16,503 nt of DNA from Paramuribaculum sp. (GCA_029058455.1 JAIDXU010000281.1:1-16503); one strand, 5' to 3'. Positions 1 through 7,829 are shown, counted from the first letter of the stretch. The notes: generated by a model not told the origin, from the letters alone. Made by a program: numbers and translations.

Positions 1-91
1 GGATACATAGCTGTTACACAACTTGACACAACCCTATAAACCAACAAGATAAAAGTTCACACAAAATATCACATTCCTGTTACATCACCGC
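1..91 (-). repeat. Left copy of a 91-bp inverted repeat flanking the window
   Basis: The reverse complement of this segment matches 16317-16407 without gaps at 84 of 91 positions. The mismatches fall at left-copy positions 3, 8, 9, 10, 19, 61 and 63, so there are identical runs of 41 bases (20-60) and 28 bases (64-91). It begins at the first base of the window, so the true repeat may extend further left. It lies 24 bp beyond the stop codon of the membrane-protein gene at 116-709 and, like the other copy, is oriented outward from that gene. Function is unknown. Confidence 0.93.
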
Positions 92-115
92 AAAATTTCT
101 GTAAATTTCTATTGT

Positions 116-709
116 TTATTGCTCATTCTGCTCTTGCAGGTCGGAGAGGAGGGTGTCGTTGGTGTGTTGCATTTTGCGGAAAATTATCACTATCACGACC
201 AGACCTATGAGTCCTCCGATTATCCCGCCGATTATGCCACCCTGACGCGCGGCGGCAAGATAGTCACCTGCAAATGACATATCGGTGTTGACCAACATAG
301 CCGTAATAAATGCGATAAGCCATATAAGAGTGAGGGGAAACATGACGCAGGTCTGAATCATGCGCTCTTTTTTCTGCCGTATCAGAAATTTCCCGAGGTC
401 GATGATAGAGGAATCGCTGAACATGCGGGGAGGTATGCGCACGGTGCACCAGTCTAAGGCGGTGTCGATGGCGCCGAATATCAGAAATGCTACTGCAAAC
501 CATTGGGAAATGCCATAGGCGGCACATATAACGGCGAGAAGAAGGTAAACGAGGGGTATAGCGATAATCTCGGCATTGACAAATCTGTTGAGCCACGAGG
601 CTTTTGAGCGCATGACCTTGCGCATGAGCTGGCGGTTAATGATCTGTTGGGTGTCAAGACTGTGTTTCATGGCAGCGAGCTGCTGACGCATTATTTCAAG
701 TTCATCCAT
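116..709 (-). CDS. Four-helix membrane protein downstream of an ECF sigma factor (possible non-canonical anti-sigma)
   Basis: This 197-residue protein has a charged, heptad-like N-terminus (about residues 1-40, probably a short coiled coil). Four hydrophobic segments follow at about 46-66, 69-87, 118-140 and 157-177, then a polar tail rich in Gln, Glu and Asp. The last membrane segment carries a glycine-zipper pattern (GGIIGGIIGGLIG, residues 158-170), which favours tight helix packing. There is no signal peptide, zinc-anti-sigma motif (HxxxCxxC) or FecR domain. The gene starts 12 bp after the stop of the sigma factor gene, so the two are almost certainly co-transcribed. I infer that it may hold the sigma factor at the inner membrane, as cognate anti-sigmas often do, but no recognised anti-sigma domain supports this. 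An unrelated membrane role is possible. No named family recognised. Confidence 0.85.
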   Translation of the reverse strand: MDELEIMRQQLAAMKHSLDTQQIINRQLMRKVMRSKASWLNRFVNAEIIAIPLVYLLLAVICAAYGISQWFAVAFLIFGAIDTALDWCTVRIPPRMFSDSSIIDLGKFLIRQKKERMIQTCVMFPLTLIWLIAFITAMLVNTDMSFAGDYLAAARQGGIIGGIIGGLIGLVVIVIIFRKMQHTNDTLLSDLQEQNEQ

Positions 710-721
710 TGATAGAAAGGG

Positions 722-1192
722 TTAGAGAGATTTGAGTTTTTCTTTGATTCTCACGAGGCGGGTGCCCACGGCGCGGGTTGATGTGCCCACAATGGCTGCG
801 ATCTCATCATAAGATAGATTTTCGAGCCATAACAACACTATTGCGCGGTCAACGGGCTGGAGCTTCATAATGCGGTTATGGAGCTGTTCGGTCTGACGGC
901 TTTCGCCCGAGTCGCCTCCTATTATATCGGGGGCGATGTCGAGGGGAATGGTGCGCGGGCGTTTCTTGCGTTTGTAGGATATGCAGGTGTTCATGCTCAC
1001 GCGATATATCCATGAGCGCAAGTCGGAGTCGCCGCGAAATTTATCAAAACCGTTCCATAGGTTGATGAGCACCTCCTGAAAGAGATCGTCGGTTTCTATT
1101 CGCGTCTCGGCAAACATATAACAGACCGAGTAGATGGTGGTTTTGTGTTGGGTCACCATCCTCTCGAAGTCATCTTTAAGATTGGATTCCAT
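722..1192 (-). CDS. ECF-type sigma-70 family RNA polymerase sigma factor
   Basis: This 156-residue protein directs RNA polymerase to a regulon that cannot be read from the window. Region 2 spans about residues 8-75: the core-binding stretch reads DDLFQEVLINLWNGFDKF, followed by DLRSWIYRVSMNTCISYKRK, the part that melts and recognises the -10 element. Region 4 spans about 104-155, with LQPVDRAIVLLWLENLSYDEIAAI and the recognition helix GTSTRAVGTRLVRIKEKL. There is no region 1 or 3, and the length is typical of the ECF group. The ATG at 1190-1192 is the natural start because region 2 begins a few residues later. The next gene, 12 bp downstream, encodes a membrane protein that may be its partner. 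Upstream on the minus strand lies TAGTTTG, one base short of the Bacteroidota -7 element, so the promoter is uncertain and could be self-recognised. Confidence 0.96.
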   Translation of the reverse strand: MESNLKDDFERMVTQHKTTIYSVCYMFAETRIETDDLFQEVLINLWNGFDKFRGDSDLRSWIYRVSMNTCISYKRKKRPRTIPLDIAPDIIGGDSGESRQTEQLHNRIMKLQPVDRAIVLLWLENLSYDEIAAIVGTSTRAVGTRLVRIKEKLKSL

Positions 1193-1277
1193 TTCAATCG
1201 AAGTAGAATTGTTGGGATTATATATATTAGACGCAAACTATCCTCAATAATTACCGATTTTCGGGAGAAATAAGCAC

Positions 1278-1321
1278 AAAAAAAGCCCGGAGAAGCTCGG
1301 GCGAGCCTTCCGGACTTTTTT
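1278..1321 (-). terminator. Rho-independent terminator after yebC
   Basis: On the minus strand the hairpin opens with AGTCCGGA pairing with TCCGGGCT (one G-U pair) and holds an inner GCTCG/CGAGC stem. It is followed by seven T residues. It lies 17 bp beyond the yebC stop. A run of T also follows on the plus strand, so it could work in both directions, though no plus-strand gene precedes it. Confidence 0.88.
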
Positions 1322-1337
1322 ATGACAGGAAAGATGA

Positions 1338-2075
1338 TTAATCTTCTTTCATGTTGTGGTAAACGTTCTGCACGTCTTCATCTTCCTCAAACTTCTCAAG
1401 GAGCTTTTCGAGTGAAGCGCGCTGCTCTTCGGTAACCTCCTTAAGTTCGTGGGGAATGCGCTCAAATTCGGCGCTTACGATCTCAAAGCCGTTATCTTCG
1501 AGATATTTCTGGATATTGGCAAATTCCTCAAAGGCACCGTAGATGGCGAGAACTTCGATTTCATCCTCCTCGCCGGCGGTATCCTGTTCGATTTCGTCAA
1601 CGCCATAGTCGATGAGCTCGAGTTCGAGATCTTCGAGTTCGACATCGGCTTTGGGTTTAACTTTAAAGACGCTCTTGTGGTCGAAGAGGAAGGCGAGAGA
1701 GCCCTGAGTGCCGAGGTTTCCTCCATGTTTGTTGAAATATGAACGCACGTTGGCCACGGTGCGGGTATTGTTGTCGGTAGCTGCCTCTACCACGATGGCG
1801 ATGCCGAAGGGGCCATATCCTTCATAAACGATTTCCTTATAATCGGAAGCGTCTTTTTCGGTGGCCTTCTTGATGGCGCGTTCAACGGTATCCTTAGGCA
1901 TGTTGGCGGCCTTGGCATTCTGCATCAGCACGCGGAGGCGGGGGTTGGTGTCGGGATCGGGACCACCGGCCTTGGCGGCGATGGTGATTTCCTTACCGAT
2001 ACGGGTAAAAGTGCGGGACATGTTGCCCCAACGTTTCAGTTTTCTTGCTTTGCGATATTCAAACGCTCTTCCCAT
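1338..2075 (-). CDS. yebC: YebC/PmpR (TACO1) family protein
   Basis: This 245-residue protein is typical in length and sequence for the family. The N-terminus MGRAFEYRKARKLKRWGNMSR and the block FTRIGKEITIAAKAGGPDP, then NPRLRVLMQNAKAANMPKD and YEGYGPFGIAIVVEAATDN, are the conserved blocks of domain 1 and the domain 1/2 junction. The acidic C-terminal half (about 130-245) contains domains 2 and 3. The family was long annotated as DNA-binding regulators. Mitochondrial TACO1 and later bacterial work point instead to a ribosome-associated role in translation of difficult stretches such as proline runs. Its position 66 bp behind pheT, with no promoter of its own that I can see and a terminator just after it, suggests one translation-related operon. 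The family call is secure. The molecular role is drawn from homologues. Confidence 0.97.
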   Translation of the reverse strand: MGRAFEYRKARKLKRWGNMSRTFTRIGKEITIAAKAGGPDPDTNPRLRVLMQNAKAANMPKDTVERAIKKATEKDASDYKEIVYEGYGPFGIAIVVEAATDNNTRTVANVRSYFNKHGGNLGTQGSLAFLFDHKSVFKVKPKADVELEDLELELIDYGVDEIEQDTAGEEDEIEVLAIYGAFEEFANIQKYLEDNGFEIVSAEFERIPHELKEVTEEQRASLEKLLEKFEEDEDVQNVYHNMKED

Positions 2076-2141
2076 AGTTGGATGTTATATTTGGGTTTTA
2101 TGATTTTAGATATAAGAGTCGCGTTGCGGAGCCTGAGAACC

Positions 2142-4610
2142 TTATCGAAGTTCGGCGCCGAGCTGCTTGGTGAGATTGTTGACAATTTTGGTCATCACAG
2201 CTTCGATCTGCTTGTCGACGAGAGTCTTTTCGTCGTCGCGCAGAGTGAGGGCTATGGCGTAGGATTTCTTGCCCTGAGGCAGCTTGTCGCCTTCGTAGAC
2301 ATCGAAGAGGGTAATGTCGCGGAGCAGCTTGCGCTCGGAGCTTCTTACCACTTCCTCGATCTTCGACATGGGAATCGAGGAGTCGATAAGCAGGGCGAGG
2401 TCGCGGCGCACGGCCTGAGTGCGCGGCAGGGGTGAGAAGGTTACCTGTTTCTTGAGGGCGAGTTCGGAGAGGGCGTTCCAGTCAAATTCGGCGTAGAGCA
2501 CCTCCTGACGAATATCGGCCTTGCGAGCGAGAGCCTTGGCCACAATGCCCCATGTGCCGAGATATTTGCCCGAGCGGGTTGAGATATCCATGCCGACCGA
2601 GAAGATGCGGCGAGTGGTGGGAGTCGACTTTAGTTCGCGCGAGCTGAAGCCGAGACGCGCCAGCACACCCTCGATGAGTGACTTGAGATGGAACGGTGTG
2701 GCGGCTTCGGCGGGGGCAAGCCAACCGGCGGGGCGGATGTTGCCCGAGAGCCAGATTGCGAGACGTGCGCCCTCTGAATAAGGAGCGAGGGGGGCGTCGG
2801 CTGTTGAAGACACGTCGGGGCGACGCGAATAGACATTGCCGATCTCATAGAACATGAGGTCGTTTTCGCGGCGGTTGATGTTATGGGCAAGGGATTCGAG
2901 ACCGCCGAAAAGCAGAGTCTGCCTCATTACGTTGAGGTCGTTGCTCAGAGGATTGAGCAGCTTGATGCAACGCTCGGCGGGGAAGTCCTCGAGGTTTTCA
3001 TAATAGGCTTCGGCTGTGAGCGAATTGTTGAGAATCTCGTTACAGCCGAGAGCTGTGAGCTGGTCGGAAATGATGTTGCGCAGCTCATCGTCGGCGTCAA
3101 CCTTCGATTTGATCTGAAGCGAAGCGTGCATTTCGTCGCTAAGCTCTATGTTGTTATAGCCGTAAATGCGGAGAATATCCTCTACCACGTCACAGGGGCG
3201 CTGCACATCGACTCTATATTGAGGCACGGCGAGAGTGAGGCCGCTGTCGGTGCGCTCGATCACCTTCATGTCAAGCGAGCGGGCGATGGCCTCGATGGTG
3301 TCGGCGGGAATCTCTTTTCCGATCAGGGCATTGGCATAGTCGAAGCGCAGATCAACCTTGAAAGGCTCAACGGGATTGGGGTAGATATCCACCGGCTCGC
3401 CGCAGATTTCGCCGCCGGCAATCTCCTTGATCATCATTGCGGCGAGTTTAACGGCAAAGAGGGTCATGTCGGGGTCTGTGCCGCGCTCATATCTGAATGA
3501 GGCGTCGGTGTTGAGGCCGTGGCGACGGGCGGTTTTGCGCACCGAGGTGGCGTTAAACCATGCGCTCTCGAGGAAGATGTCGGTAGAAGCTTCGGTAACG
3601 CCCGAATCCTCACCGCCAAACACGCCGGCGATGCACATCGGGGCGTTGGCATTGCAGATCATGAGGTCGCGGGCGTCGAGCTTGCGTTCCACACCGTCGA
3701 GAGTGGTGAAAGGTGTGCCCTCGGCGCAGGTCTTGACAATGATTTTGCCGCCGTCAACCTTGTTGAGGTCAAAGGCATGCATGGGCTGGCCGAGGCCGAG
3801 GAGTATGAAGTTGGTGATGTCGACAACATTGTTGATGGGGCGCTGGCCTACGGCGGTAAGCAGATTGCGGAGCCATTCGGGGCTTTCAGCCACCTTCACT
3901 CCGCGCATTGTGATGCCGGAATAACGGGGGCATAAATGAGTGTCGGCCACCTCAACGGTCAGCGCGCCGTCGGGGGTGTCGACCTTGAAACCATCAACCG
4001 AGGGGAGAGTCACTTCCACGGGATTGGCATGACAGTCGAGATAAGCCTTGATGTCGCGGGCCACGCCATAGTGAGAGGCGGCATCGACGCGGTTGGGAGT
4101 GAGGTCGACTTCAAGCACATAATCACTCGAGAGATTGAAATATTCGGCGGCGGGAGTGCCGGGGGCGGGCGCGTCGGTGAGCACCATTATACCGTCGTGG
4201 GAGGTGCCGATGCCAATCTCATCTTCGGCGCATATCATGCCGAATGATTCCACGCCGCGAATCTTTGACTTCTTGATCTGAAATTCCTTGCCGTCGGGAT
4301 CATAGAGCACGGTGCCTACGGTGGCCACCACGACATCCTGACCGGCCGCCACATTGGGAGCGCCACAGACTATCTGGGTTGCCTTGCCATCGCCGAGGTC
4401 AACGGTGGTGATATGCAGGTGGTCGGAATCGGGGTGCTCGACGCATGTCAGCACATGGCCGGTAACAATTCCTTTAAGGCCGCCCTTTATCGACTCCACT
4501 TCCTCAACCGATCCGGTTTCGAGACCTACTGAGGTAAGAGTGTCGGCCAAAGCCTCGGGAGAGAGTGTGAGGGGAATGTAGCGTTTAAGCCAGTTGTAGG
4601 ATATATTCAT
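2142..4610 (-). CDS. pheT: Phenylalanine--tRNA ligase, beta subunit
   Basis: This 822-residue protein is full length for a bacterial PheT, which pairs with PheS in an alpha2-beta2 enzyme charging tRNA-Phe in the cytoplasm. Reading from the N-terminus: an EMAP-like tRNA-binding domain at about 40-155 (HPDSDHLHITTVDLGDG and IVCGAPNVAAGQ); the B3/B4 domain holding the editing site, about 215-395 (RPINNVVDITNFILLGLGQP, FGGEDSGV); a B5 domain at about 405-475; the catalytic-like core at about 490-700 (NPLSNDLNVMRQTLL, INRRENDLMFYEIGNVY); and a C-terminal anticodon-binding FDX-ACB domain at about 727-820 (PRTQAVRRDLALLID, FDVYEGDKLPQGKKSYAIAL). The ATG at 4608-4610 begins MNISYNWLKRYI, the usual PheT opening. 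No pheS lies in the window. A strong promoter sits about 97-128 bp upstream, and yebC follows. Confidence 0.99.
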   Translation of the reverse strand: MNISYNWLKRYIPLTLSPEALADTLTSVGLETGSVEEVESIKGGLKGIVTGHVLTCVEHPDSDHLHITTVDLGDGKATQIVCGAPNVAAGQDVVVATVGTVLYDPDGKEFQIKKSKIRGVESFGMICAEDEIGIGTSHDGIMVLTDAPAPGTPAAEYFNLSSDYVLEVDLTPNRVDAASHYGVARDIKAYLDCHANPVEVTLPSVDGFKVDTPDGALTVEVADTHLCPRYSGITMRGVKVAESPEWLRNLLTAVGQRPINNVVDITNFILLGLGQPMHAFDLNKVDGGKIIVKTCAEGTPFTTLDGVERKLDARDLMICNANAPMCIAGVFGGEDSGVTEASTDIFLESAWFNATSVRKTARRHGLNTDASFRYERGTDPDMTLFAVKLAAMMIKEIAGGEICGEPVDIYPNPVEPFKVDLRFDYANALIGKEIPADTIEAIARSLDMKVIERTDSGLTLAVPQYRVDVQRPCDVVEDILRIYGYNNIELSDEMHASLQIKSKVDADDELRNIISDQLTALGCNEILNNSLTAEAYYENLEDFPAERCIKLLNPLSNDLNVMRQTLLFGGLESLAHNINRRENDLMFYEIGNVYSRRPDVSSTADAPLAPYSEGARLAIWLSGNIRPAGWLAPAEAATPFHLKSLIEGVLARLGFSSRELKSTPTTRRIFSVGMDISTRSGKYLGTWGIVAKALARKADIRQEVLYAEFDWNALSELALKKQVTFSPLPRTQAVRRDLALLIDSSIPMSKIEEVVRSSERKLLRDITLFDVYEGDKLPQGKKSYAIALTLRDDEKTLVDKQIEAVMTKIVNNLTKQLGAELR

Positions 4611-4706
4611 TGCAGGAAAAATCAGAAATTGAAGTTATCAAAACGAAACAGACATGAACTGACACAACGATTTTATACGCAAAACCAGCCCATGCCGATT
4701 ATCGCG

Positions 4707-4738
4707 CAAAATTACAAAATCTTGACCGTTTCCCCAAA
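4707..4738 (-). promoter_or_regulatory. Bacteroidota sigma-ABfr-type promoter for pheT-yebC
   Basis: On the minus strand the -33 box TTTG (4738-4735) and the -7 box TAATTTTG (4714-4707) are separated by 20 bp, matching TTTG-N19-21-TAnnTTTG exactly. Transcription should begin a few bases past 4707, leaving a leader of roughly 90 nt before the pheT ATG. I see no T-box or leader peptide in that leader. Confidence 0.85.
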
Positions 4739-4835
4739 AAAAGTTTAGCGCTCTATAATTAAATATGTGTAAAAGCCGCTGCAATAGTCGCTATAACCCA
4801 AAAATAAGAAAAAATCGCTCAAAAAGCTCAAAAAA

Positions 4836-4867
4836 TTTGGCGGATTAAAAAAAAGGTTATACCTTTG
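4836..4867 (+). promoter_or_regulatory. Bacteroidota promoter for the tRNA-Gly/tRNA-Leu unit
   Basis: TTTG at 4836-4839, a 20-bp spacer and TACCTTTG at 4860-4867 form a consensus-perfect promoter. The first base of tRNA-Gly is 34 bp further on, leaving a short precursor leader. It diverges from the pheT promoter; their -33 boxes are about 100 bp apart across an AT-rich stretch. Confidence 0.85.
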
Positions 4868-4901
4868 CAGCGCAAAAGGGGAGCAATCCCCGACAAACCA
4901 T

Positions 4902-4977
<76 letters not shown>

Positions 4978-5028
4978 AAATCCCTCCACATCTTCACGAT
5001 GTGCCTTCTCCACAAAAAATCAACCCAT

Positions 5029-5112
5029 GTCCGGGTGGTGGAATTGGTAGACACGCTACTTTGAGGGGGTAGTGGCCGTTGGGCTGTGTGAGTTCGAATC
5101 TCATCTCGGACA
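5029..5112 (+). tRNA. tRNA-Leu (anticodon GAG)
   Basis: This is a class II tRNA with a long variable arm. The acceptor stem GTCCGGG (5029-5035) pairs with CTCGGAC (5105-5111) with one G-T wobble, and A5112 is the discriminator. The anticodon stem CTACT/GGTAG encloses TTGAGGG, giving GAG and decoding CTC/CTT. The T arm carries TTCGAAT. CCA is not encoded, unlike the neighbouring tRNA-Gly. It sits 51 bp after tRNA-Gly, and the spacer holds a 6-bp hairpin (CACATC/GATGTG, 4987-5003). Confidence 0.96.
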
Positions 5113-5122
5113 CTGATTTCAA

Positions 5123-5158
5123 GCTGCATGACACACGTCGCGCAGCCTTTTTTATTTT
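5123..5158 (+). terminator. Terminator after the tRNA pair
   Basis: GCTGC (5123-5127) pairs with GCAGC (5142-5146), with an inner GAC/GTC helix, followed by TTTTTTATTTT. It starts 10 bp after tRNA-Leu and separates the tRNA unit from the GH110 gene. Confidence 0.8.
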
Positions 5159-5242
5159 CAGGCCTCTCTTCCTCGCCCCGCCGAAAAAGTTTTCAAAGAT
5201 AAATATTTAGAAATATAATTCAACCAACGAGTTATCCCTGAT

Positions 5243-7066
5243 ATGAAAAAAACATTCGCTGTTTTGGTTGGCATGGGTATCGCCCTGCTTGCATCCCTTT
5301 CTGCCGCAGCACAGGGCGTGGTGGTAGACGCCGCCCGCACCTACGGCATCCGTCCCGACACCGGCAAGAGCCTGACTCAGAAAATGGGCCGCGCTCTCGA
5401 CGATATCCGCAAGAAATATAACGGCCATCAGGTAACGCTCCGGCTCGCTCCGGGACGTTATGATTTCTATCCCCACAAATCTGCCGAACGCACCTATTAT
5501 ATCTCTAACCACGATCAGGATAATCCCAAAACAGTCGGGCTGCCCATCGAAGGTATCGACAGCCTGACAATCGACGGCCGCGGAGCCGACCTTATTTTCC
5601 ATGCCCGGATGCTTCCGATTGCAGTTATCGGCAGTCGTGGCTGCGTGGTGAATGATCTCCACATCGATTTCGCCCAGCCTCATATCAGCCAGATCACAAT
5701 CACTGCCAGCGACAGCGTCAACGGCATCAGCTTTAAGACAGCACCTTGGGTCAACTCGCGCATCAACCGGGATGGTGTGCTTGAATTCTTCGGCGAAGGA
5801 TGGCAAAACTCTCCCTGGGGTGGCATACTGTTTGAAGGCGACACCCGCCGGGTGGTTTACCGTACCGGCGACACAGGCGCCAATTTGAAACAGGTGAAAG
5901 CTACCGCTCCGGGATGCTACAACGCGCCGCTGTGGCGCAACGACCATATTCGCCCCGGAATGGTGATGGCTCTGCGAGGCTGGGGACGCCCGGCTCCTGC
6001 GGTGTTTCTCAGCGAATGTGTCAACCCTGTGCTCAATAATGTGCGCATTCATTACGCCGAGGGTATGGGTGTGCTTGCTCAGCTCTGCGACAGCGTGACT
6101 CTCCGTCAGGTCACCGTGGGGCTGCGTGGCGACGACGATCCCCGATACTTCTCTACTCAGGCCGATGCGACTCACTTCTCGGGTTGCAAGGGCTTGATCA
6201 GCTCCACAGGCGGACTGTATGAAGGCATGATGGACGACGCTATTAACGTTCACGGAACGTATCTCAAGGTAGTCGGTGTCGAAAATTCCAACACTCTTGT
6301 CGGAAGATATATGCACGGTCAGAGCTATGGATTCAAATGGGGCGAGCCGGGCGATTCTGTAAGCTTCATCCGCAGTGCCACCATGGAAAATATCGGCGAT
6401 GTCAATTACATCTCATCGATCACCCCTGCCGACGCTCCCACCGACCACGGTGCAAAAACTTTCCGCATCACCTTTAGCAATCCTCTGCCTGACGGAATCA
6501 ACGAGAAAGAGGGATTCGGTATCGAGAATCTTTCATGGACTCCGGAGGTATATTTCTCCGACAATGTGATTCGCAACAACCGTGCCCGCGGCTCCCTCTT
6601 CTCTACTCCTCGCACCACCTTAGTCGAAAACAACCTGTTCGACCACACCTCGGGCACCGCGATCCTGCTCTGCGGCGACTGCAACGGCTGGTATGAAACC
6701 GGCGCCTGCCGCGACGTGACTATTCGGGGCAACCGCTTCATCAATGCCCTGACAAGCCTTTATCAGTTCACCGAGGGCGTTATCTCAATCTATCCCGAGA
6801 TTCCGAACCTTATGGGACAGAAAGCTCTGTTCCACGGTGGCCCCTCTGTTCCCGGTGTAATCATCACCGACAATATCTTTGAATCTTTCGATGCCCCCCT
6901 GCTCTATGCAAAGTCAATCGACGGCCTGCAGTTCCGCAACAACCACATCACTTTCAACCACGACTACCCCGCCTTCCATCGCAACACGTTTAATGTCAAG
7001 CTGGAGCATACGCGTAATGTCGTGATCGACGGCAACAGTTCTCCCCTTTCCATCAAGATCGACTGA
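5243..7066 (+). CDS. Secreted GH110 alpha-1,3-galactosidase
   Basis: This 607-residue exoglycosidase belongs to the family that removes terminal alpha-1,3-linked galactose from blood-group-B-type and, in some members, linear Gal-alpha-1,3-Gal glycans. The N-terminus MKKTFAVLVGMGIALLASLS, followed by AAAQG, is a signal peptidase I signal. There is no lipobox, so a periplasmic or secreted soluble enzyme is expected. From about residue 30 the chain is a right-handed parallel beta-helix with recurrent short strands ending in N-rich turns. Family hallmarks include GRGADLIFHARMLPIAVIGS (112-131 region), EFFGEGWQNSPWGGILFEGD, and MDDAINVHGTYLKV. In the last, D331 and D332 sit in the conserved acidic motif and are candidate catalytic residues. 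Length is normal and there is no carbohydrate-binding module or sorting tail. It stands alone after the tRNA terminator. No convincing promoter was found upstream. Whether it prefers branched or linear substrate cannot be read here. Confidence 0.93.
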   Translation: MKKTFAVLVGMGIALLASLSAAAQGVVVDAARTYGIRPDTGKSLTQKMGRALDDIRKKYNGHQVTLRLAPGRYDFYPHKSAERTYYISNHDQDNPKTVGLPIEGIDSLTIDGRGADLIFHARMLPIAVIGSRGCVVNDLHIDFAQPHISQITITASDSVNGISFKTAPWVNSRINRDGVLEFFGEGWQNSPWGGILFEGDTRRVVYRTGDTGANLKQVKATAPGCYNAPLWRNDHIRPGMVMALRGWGRPAPAVFLSECVNPVLNNVRIHYAEGMGVLAQLCDSVTLRQVTVGLRGDDDPRYFSTQADATHFSGCKGLISSTGGLYEGMMDDAINVHGTYLKVVGVENSNTLVGRYMHGQSYGFKWGEPGDSVSFIRSATMENIGDVNYISSITPADAPTDHGAKTFRITFSNPLPDGINEKEGFGIENLSWTPEVYFSDNVIRNNRARGSLFSTPRTTLVENNLFDHTSGTAILLCGDCNGWYETGACRDVTIRGNRFINALTSLYQFTEGVISIYPEIPNLMGQKALFHGGPSVPGVIITDNIFESFDAPLLYAKSIDGLQFRNNHITFNHDYPAFHRNTFNVKLEHTRNVVIDGNSSPLSIKID

Positions 7067-7131
7067 TTCTCTCCTGCCGATAATCAGCCCAGCAGGGAAT
7101 CACCGCCTGTCACCCTGCGAGGAAACTCGGA

Positions 7132-7245
7132 TTACTCTATGAGTATATTTGTCGATGACGGGGTTAAGACATGCGCCTCCGGAAACATTATAAAATCGTC
7201 AAAATCAGTGCTTCGGCTGTCGATCAGTTCTTTCAGTCTGCCCAT
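7132..7245 (-). CDS. Unidentified 37-residue ORF abutting the four-helix gene
   Basis: The ATG at 7243-7245 follows the TAA of the four-helix gene with no gap (TAAATG), and the ORF runs 37 codons to TAA at 7132-7134. The product begins MGRLKELIDSRSTDFDDF and is acidic and soluble-looking, with no motif I recognise. The abutting stop and start suggest a translationally coupled gene. It is probably the truncated remnant of a longer downstream gene of a former restriction-type locus, but identity is unknown and it may be non-functional. Confidence 0.3.
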   Translation of the reverse strand: MGRLKELIDSRSTDFDDFIMFPEAHVLTPSSTNILIE

Positions 7246-7812
7246 TTAGTTTCCTAGTTTCCTTAGCAGATTATTTCTATAATTTATCCGTGCATTATAC
7301 ATCTGCTCTTTTATACCTCCGGATTGAAGAAACTGTTGTTGTTGAGTCTCAAGCAGTCGTCGAAGCATATAAGTGGCCTGATTTATAAGTGTAATGCATA
7401 GATTACAAAACTCTTCATCGTTCATCCGGTCAGCATATCGCAAGGGATTATTGTCAAATTCCTGCGATTTAACATACTCTCTCAGCTTGAGTGTGCGTGG
7501 GTGACCTTTATCCCATTGATTGAGTTGGTTTTGACGCAGATAGTCCTCATAGTCAAGCAAAAGCTCTTCGAGAGATGCTTTCGCGACATTGGTGAGTTTT
7601 ATTTCCGTTTCTTTTGAAGTAACCGAGGCTGCGCTTCCTTCGGCAATGTTCTGGCGTCCTGACCGGGCAGCCTGCTCAATCTGGTCACGCGTTCGGCTAC
7701 CCTGACGGATAAATCGTTTTGAGAAAATCATAGTCAGGTCGTATATAATCTCCGTGACGCGGAACACCCGCAGACGGCGGTAGCCGCCTCCCTTAGGCAG
7801 GAAGCCGCTCAT
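7246..7812 (-). CDS. Four helix bundle suffix domain protein (S23/IVP-related)
   Basis: This 188-residue protein has two parts. Residues about 15-95 match the 23S rRNA intervening-sequence-protein fold, with the signature QAARSGRQNIAEGSAAS (47-63) and the block KLTNVAKASLEELLLDYEDYL (72-92). Residues about 130-183 form the suffix, with a helical stretch and a FLQSGGIKEQMYNAR tail. The N-terminus MSGFLPKGGGYRRLRVF is the usual opening of this family, supporting the ATG at 7810-7812. That start overlaps the stop of the upstream HsdM-like fragment by ATGA and has an unusually strong ribosome binding site. Family members are helical, oligomeric and of unknown biochemical role. The link to type I restriction loci is my recollection plus the local remnant. 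It may be a surviving passenger of a lost locus. Confidence 0.85.
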   Translation of the reverse strand: MSGFLPKGGGYRRLRVFRVTEIIYDLTMIFSKRFIRQGSRTRDQIEQAARSGRQNIAEGSAASVTSKETEIKLTNVAKASLEELLLDYEDYLRQNQLNQWDKGHPRTLKLREYVKSQEFDNNPLRYADRMNDEEFCNLCITLINQATYMLRRLLETQQQQFLQSGGIKEQMYNARINYRNNLLRKLGN

Positions 7813-7818
7813 GAGAGG

Positions 7819-7827
7819 CCTCCTTTC
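7819..7827 (-). promoter_or_regulatory. Strong Shine-Dalgarno sequence before the four-helix gene
   Basis: On the minus strand GAAAGGAGG ends 6 bp before the ATG at 7812. It is a near-perfect complement of the 16S rRNA tail. Genes in Bacteroidota seldom carry such a sequence, and the other genes here lack it, so it marks this start and hints at a foreign or specially expressed gene. Confidence 0.7.
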
Positions 7828-7829
7828 GC

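Noticed and set aside
2883..3500. 205-codon plus-strand open frame within pheT
   Set aside because: Antisense to an essential, fully conserved gene, with no family resemblance; a shadow frame.
5207..6316. Long (369-codon) open frame on the minus strand
   Set aside because: It lies almost entirely antisense to the well-supported GH110 gene, has no recognisable domain or export signal, and arises from the base composition of the coding strand.
7092..7118. GCAGGG/CCCTGC inverted repeat after the GH110 gene
   Set aside because: Only a 6-bp stem with a 15-base loop and no T run on either strand; not convincing as a terminator.
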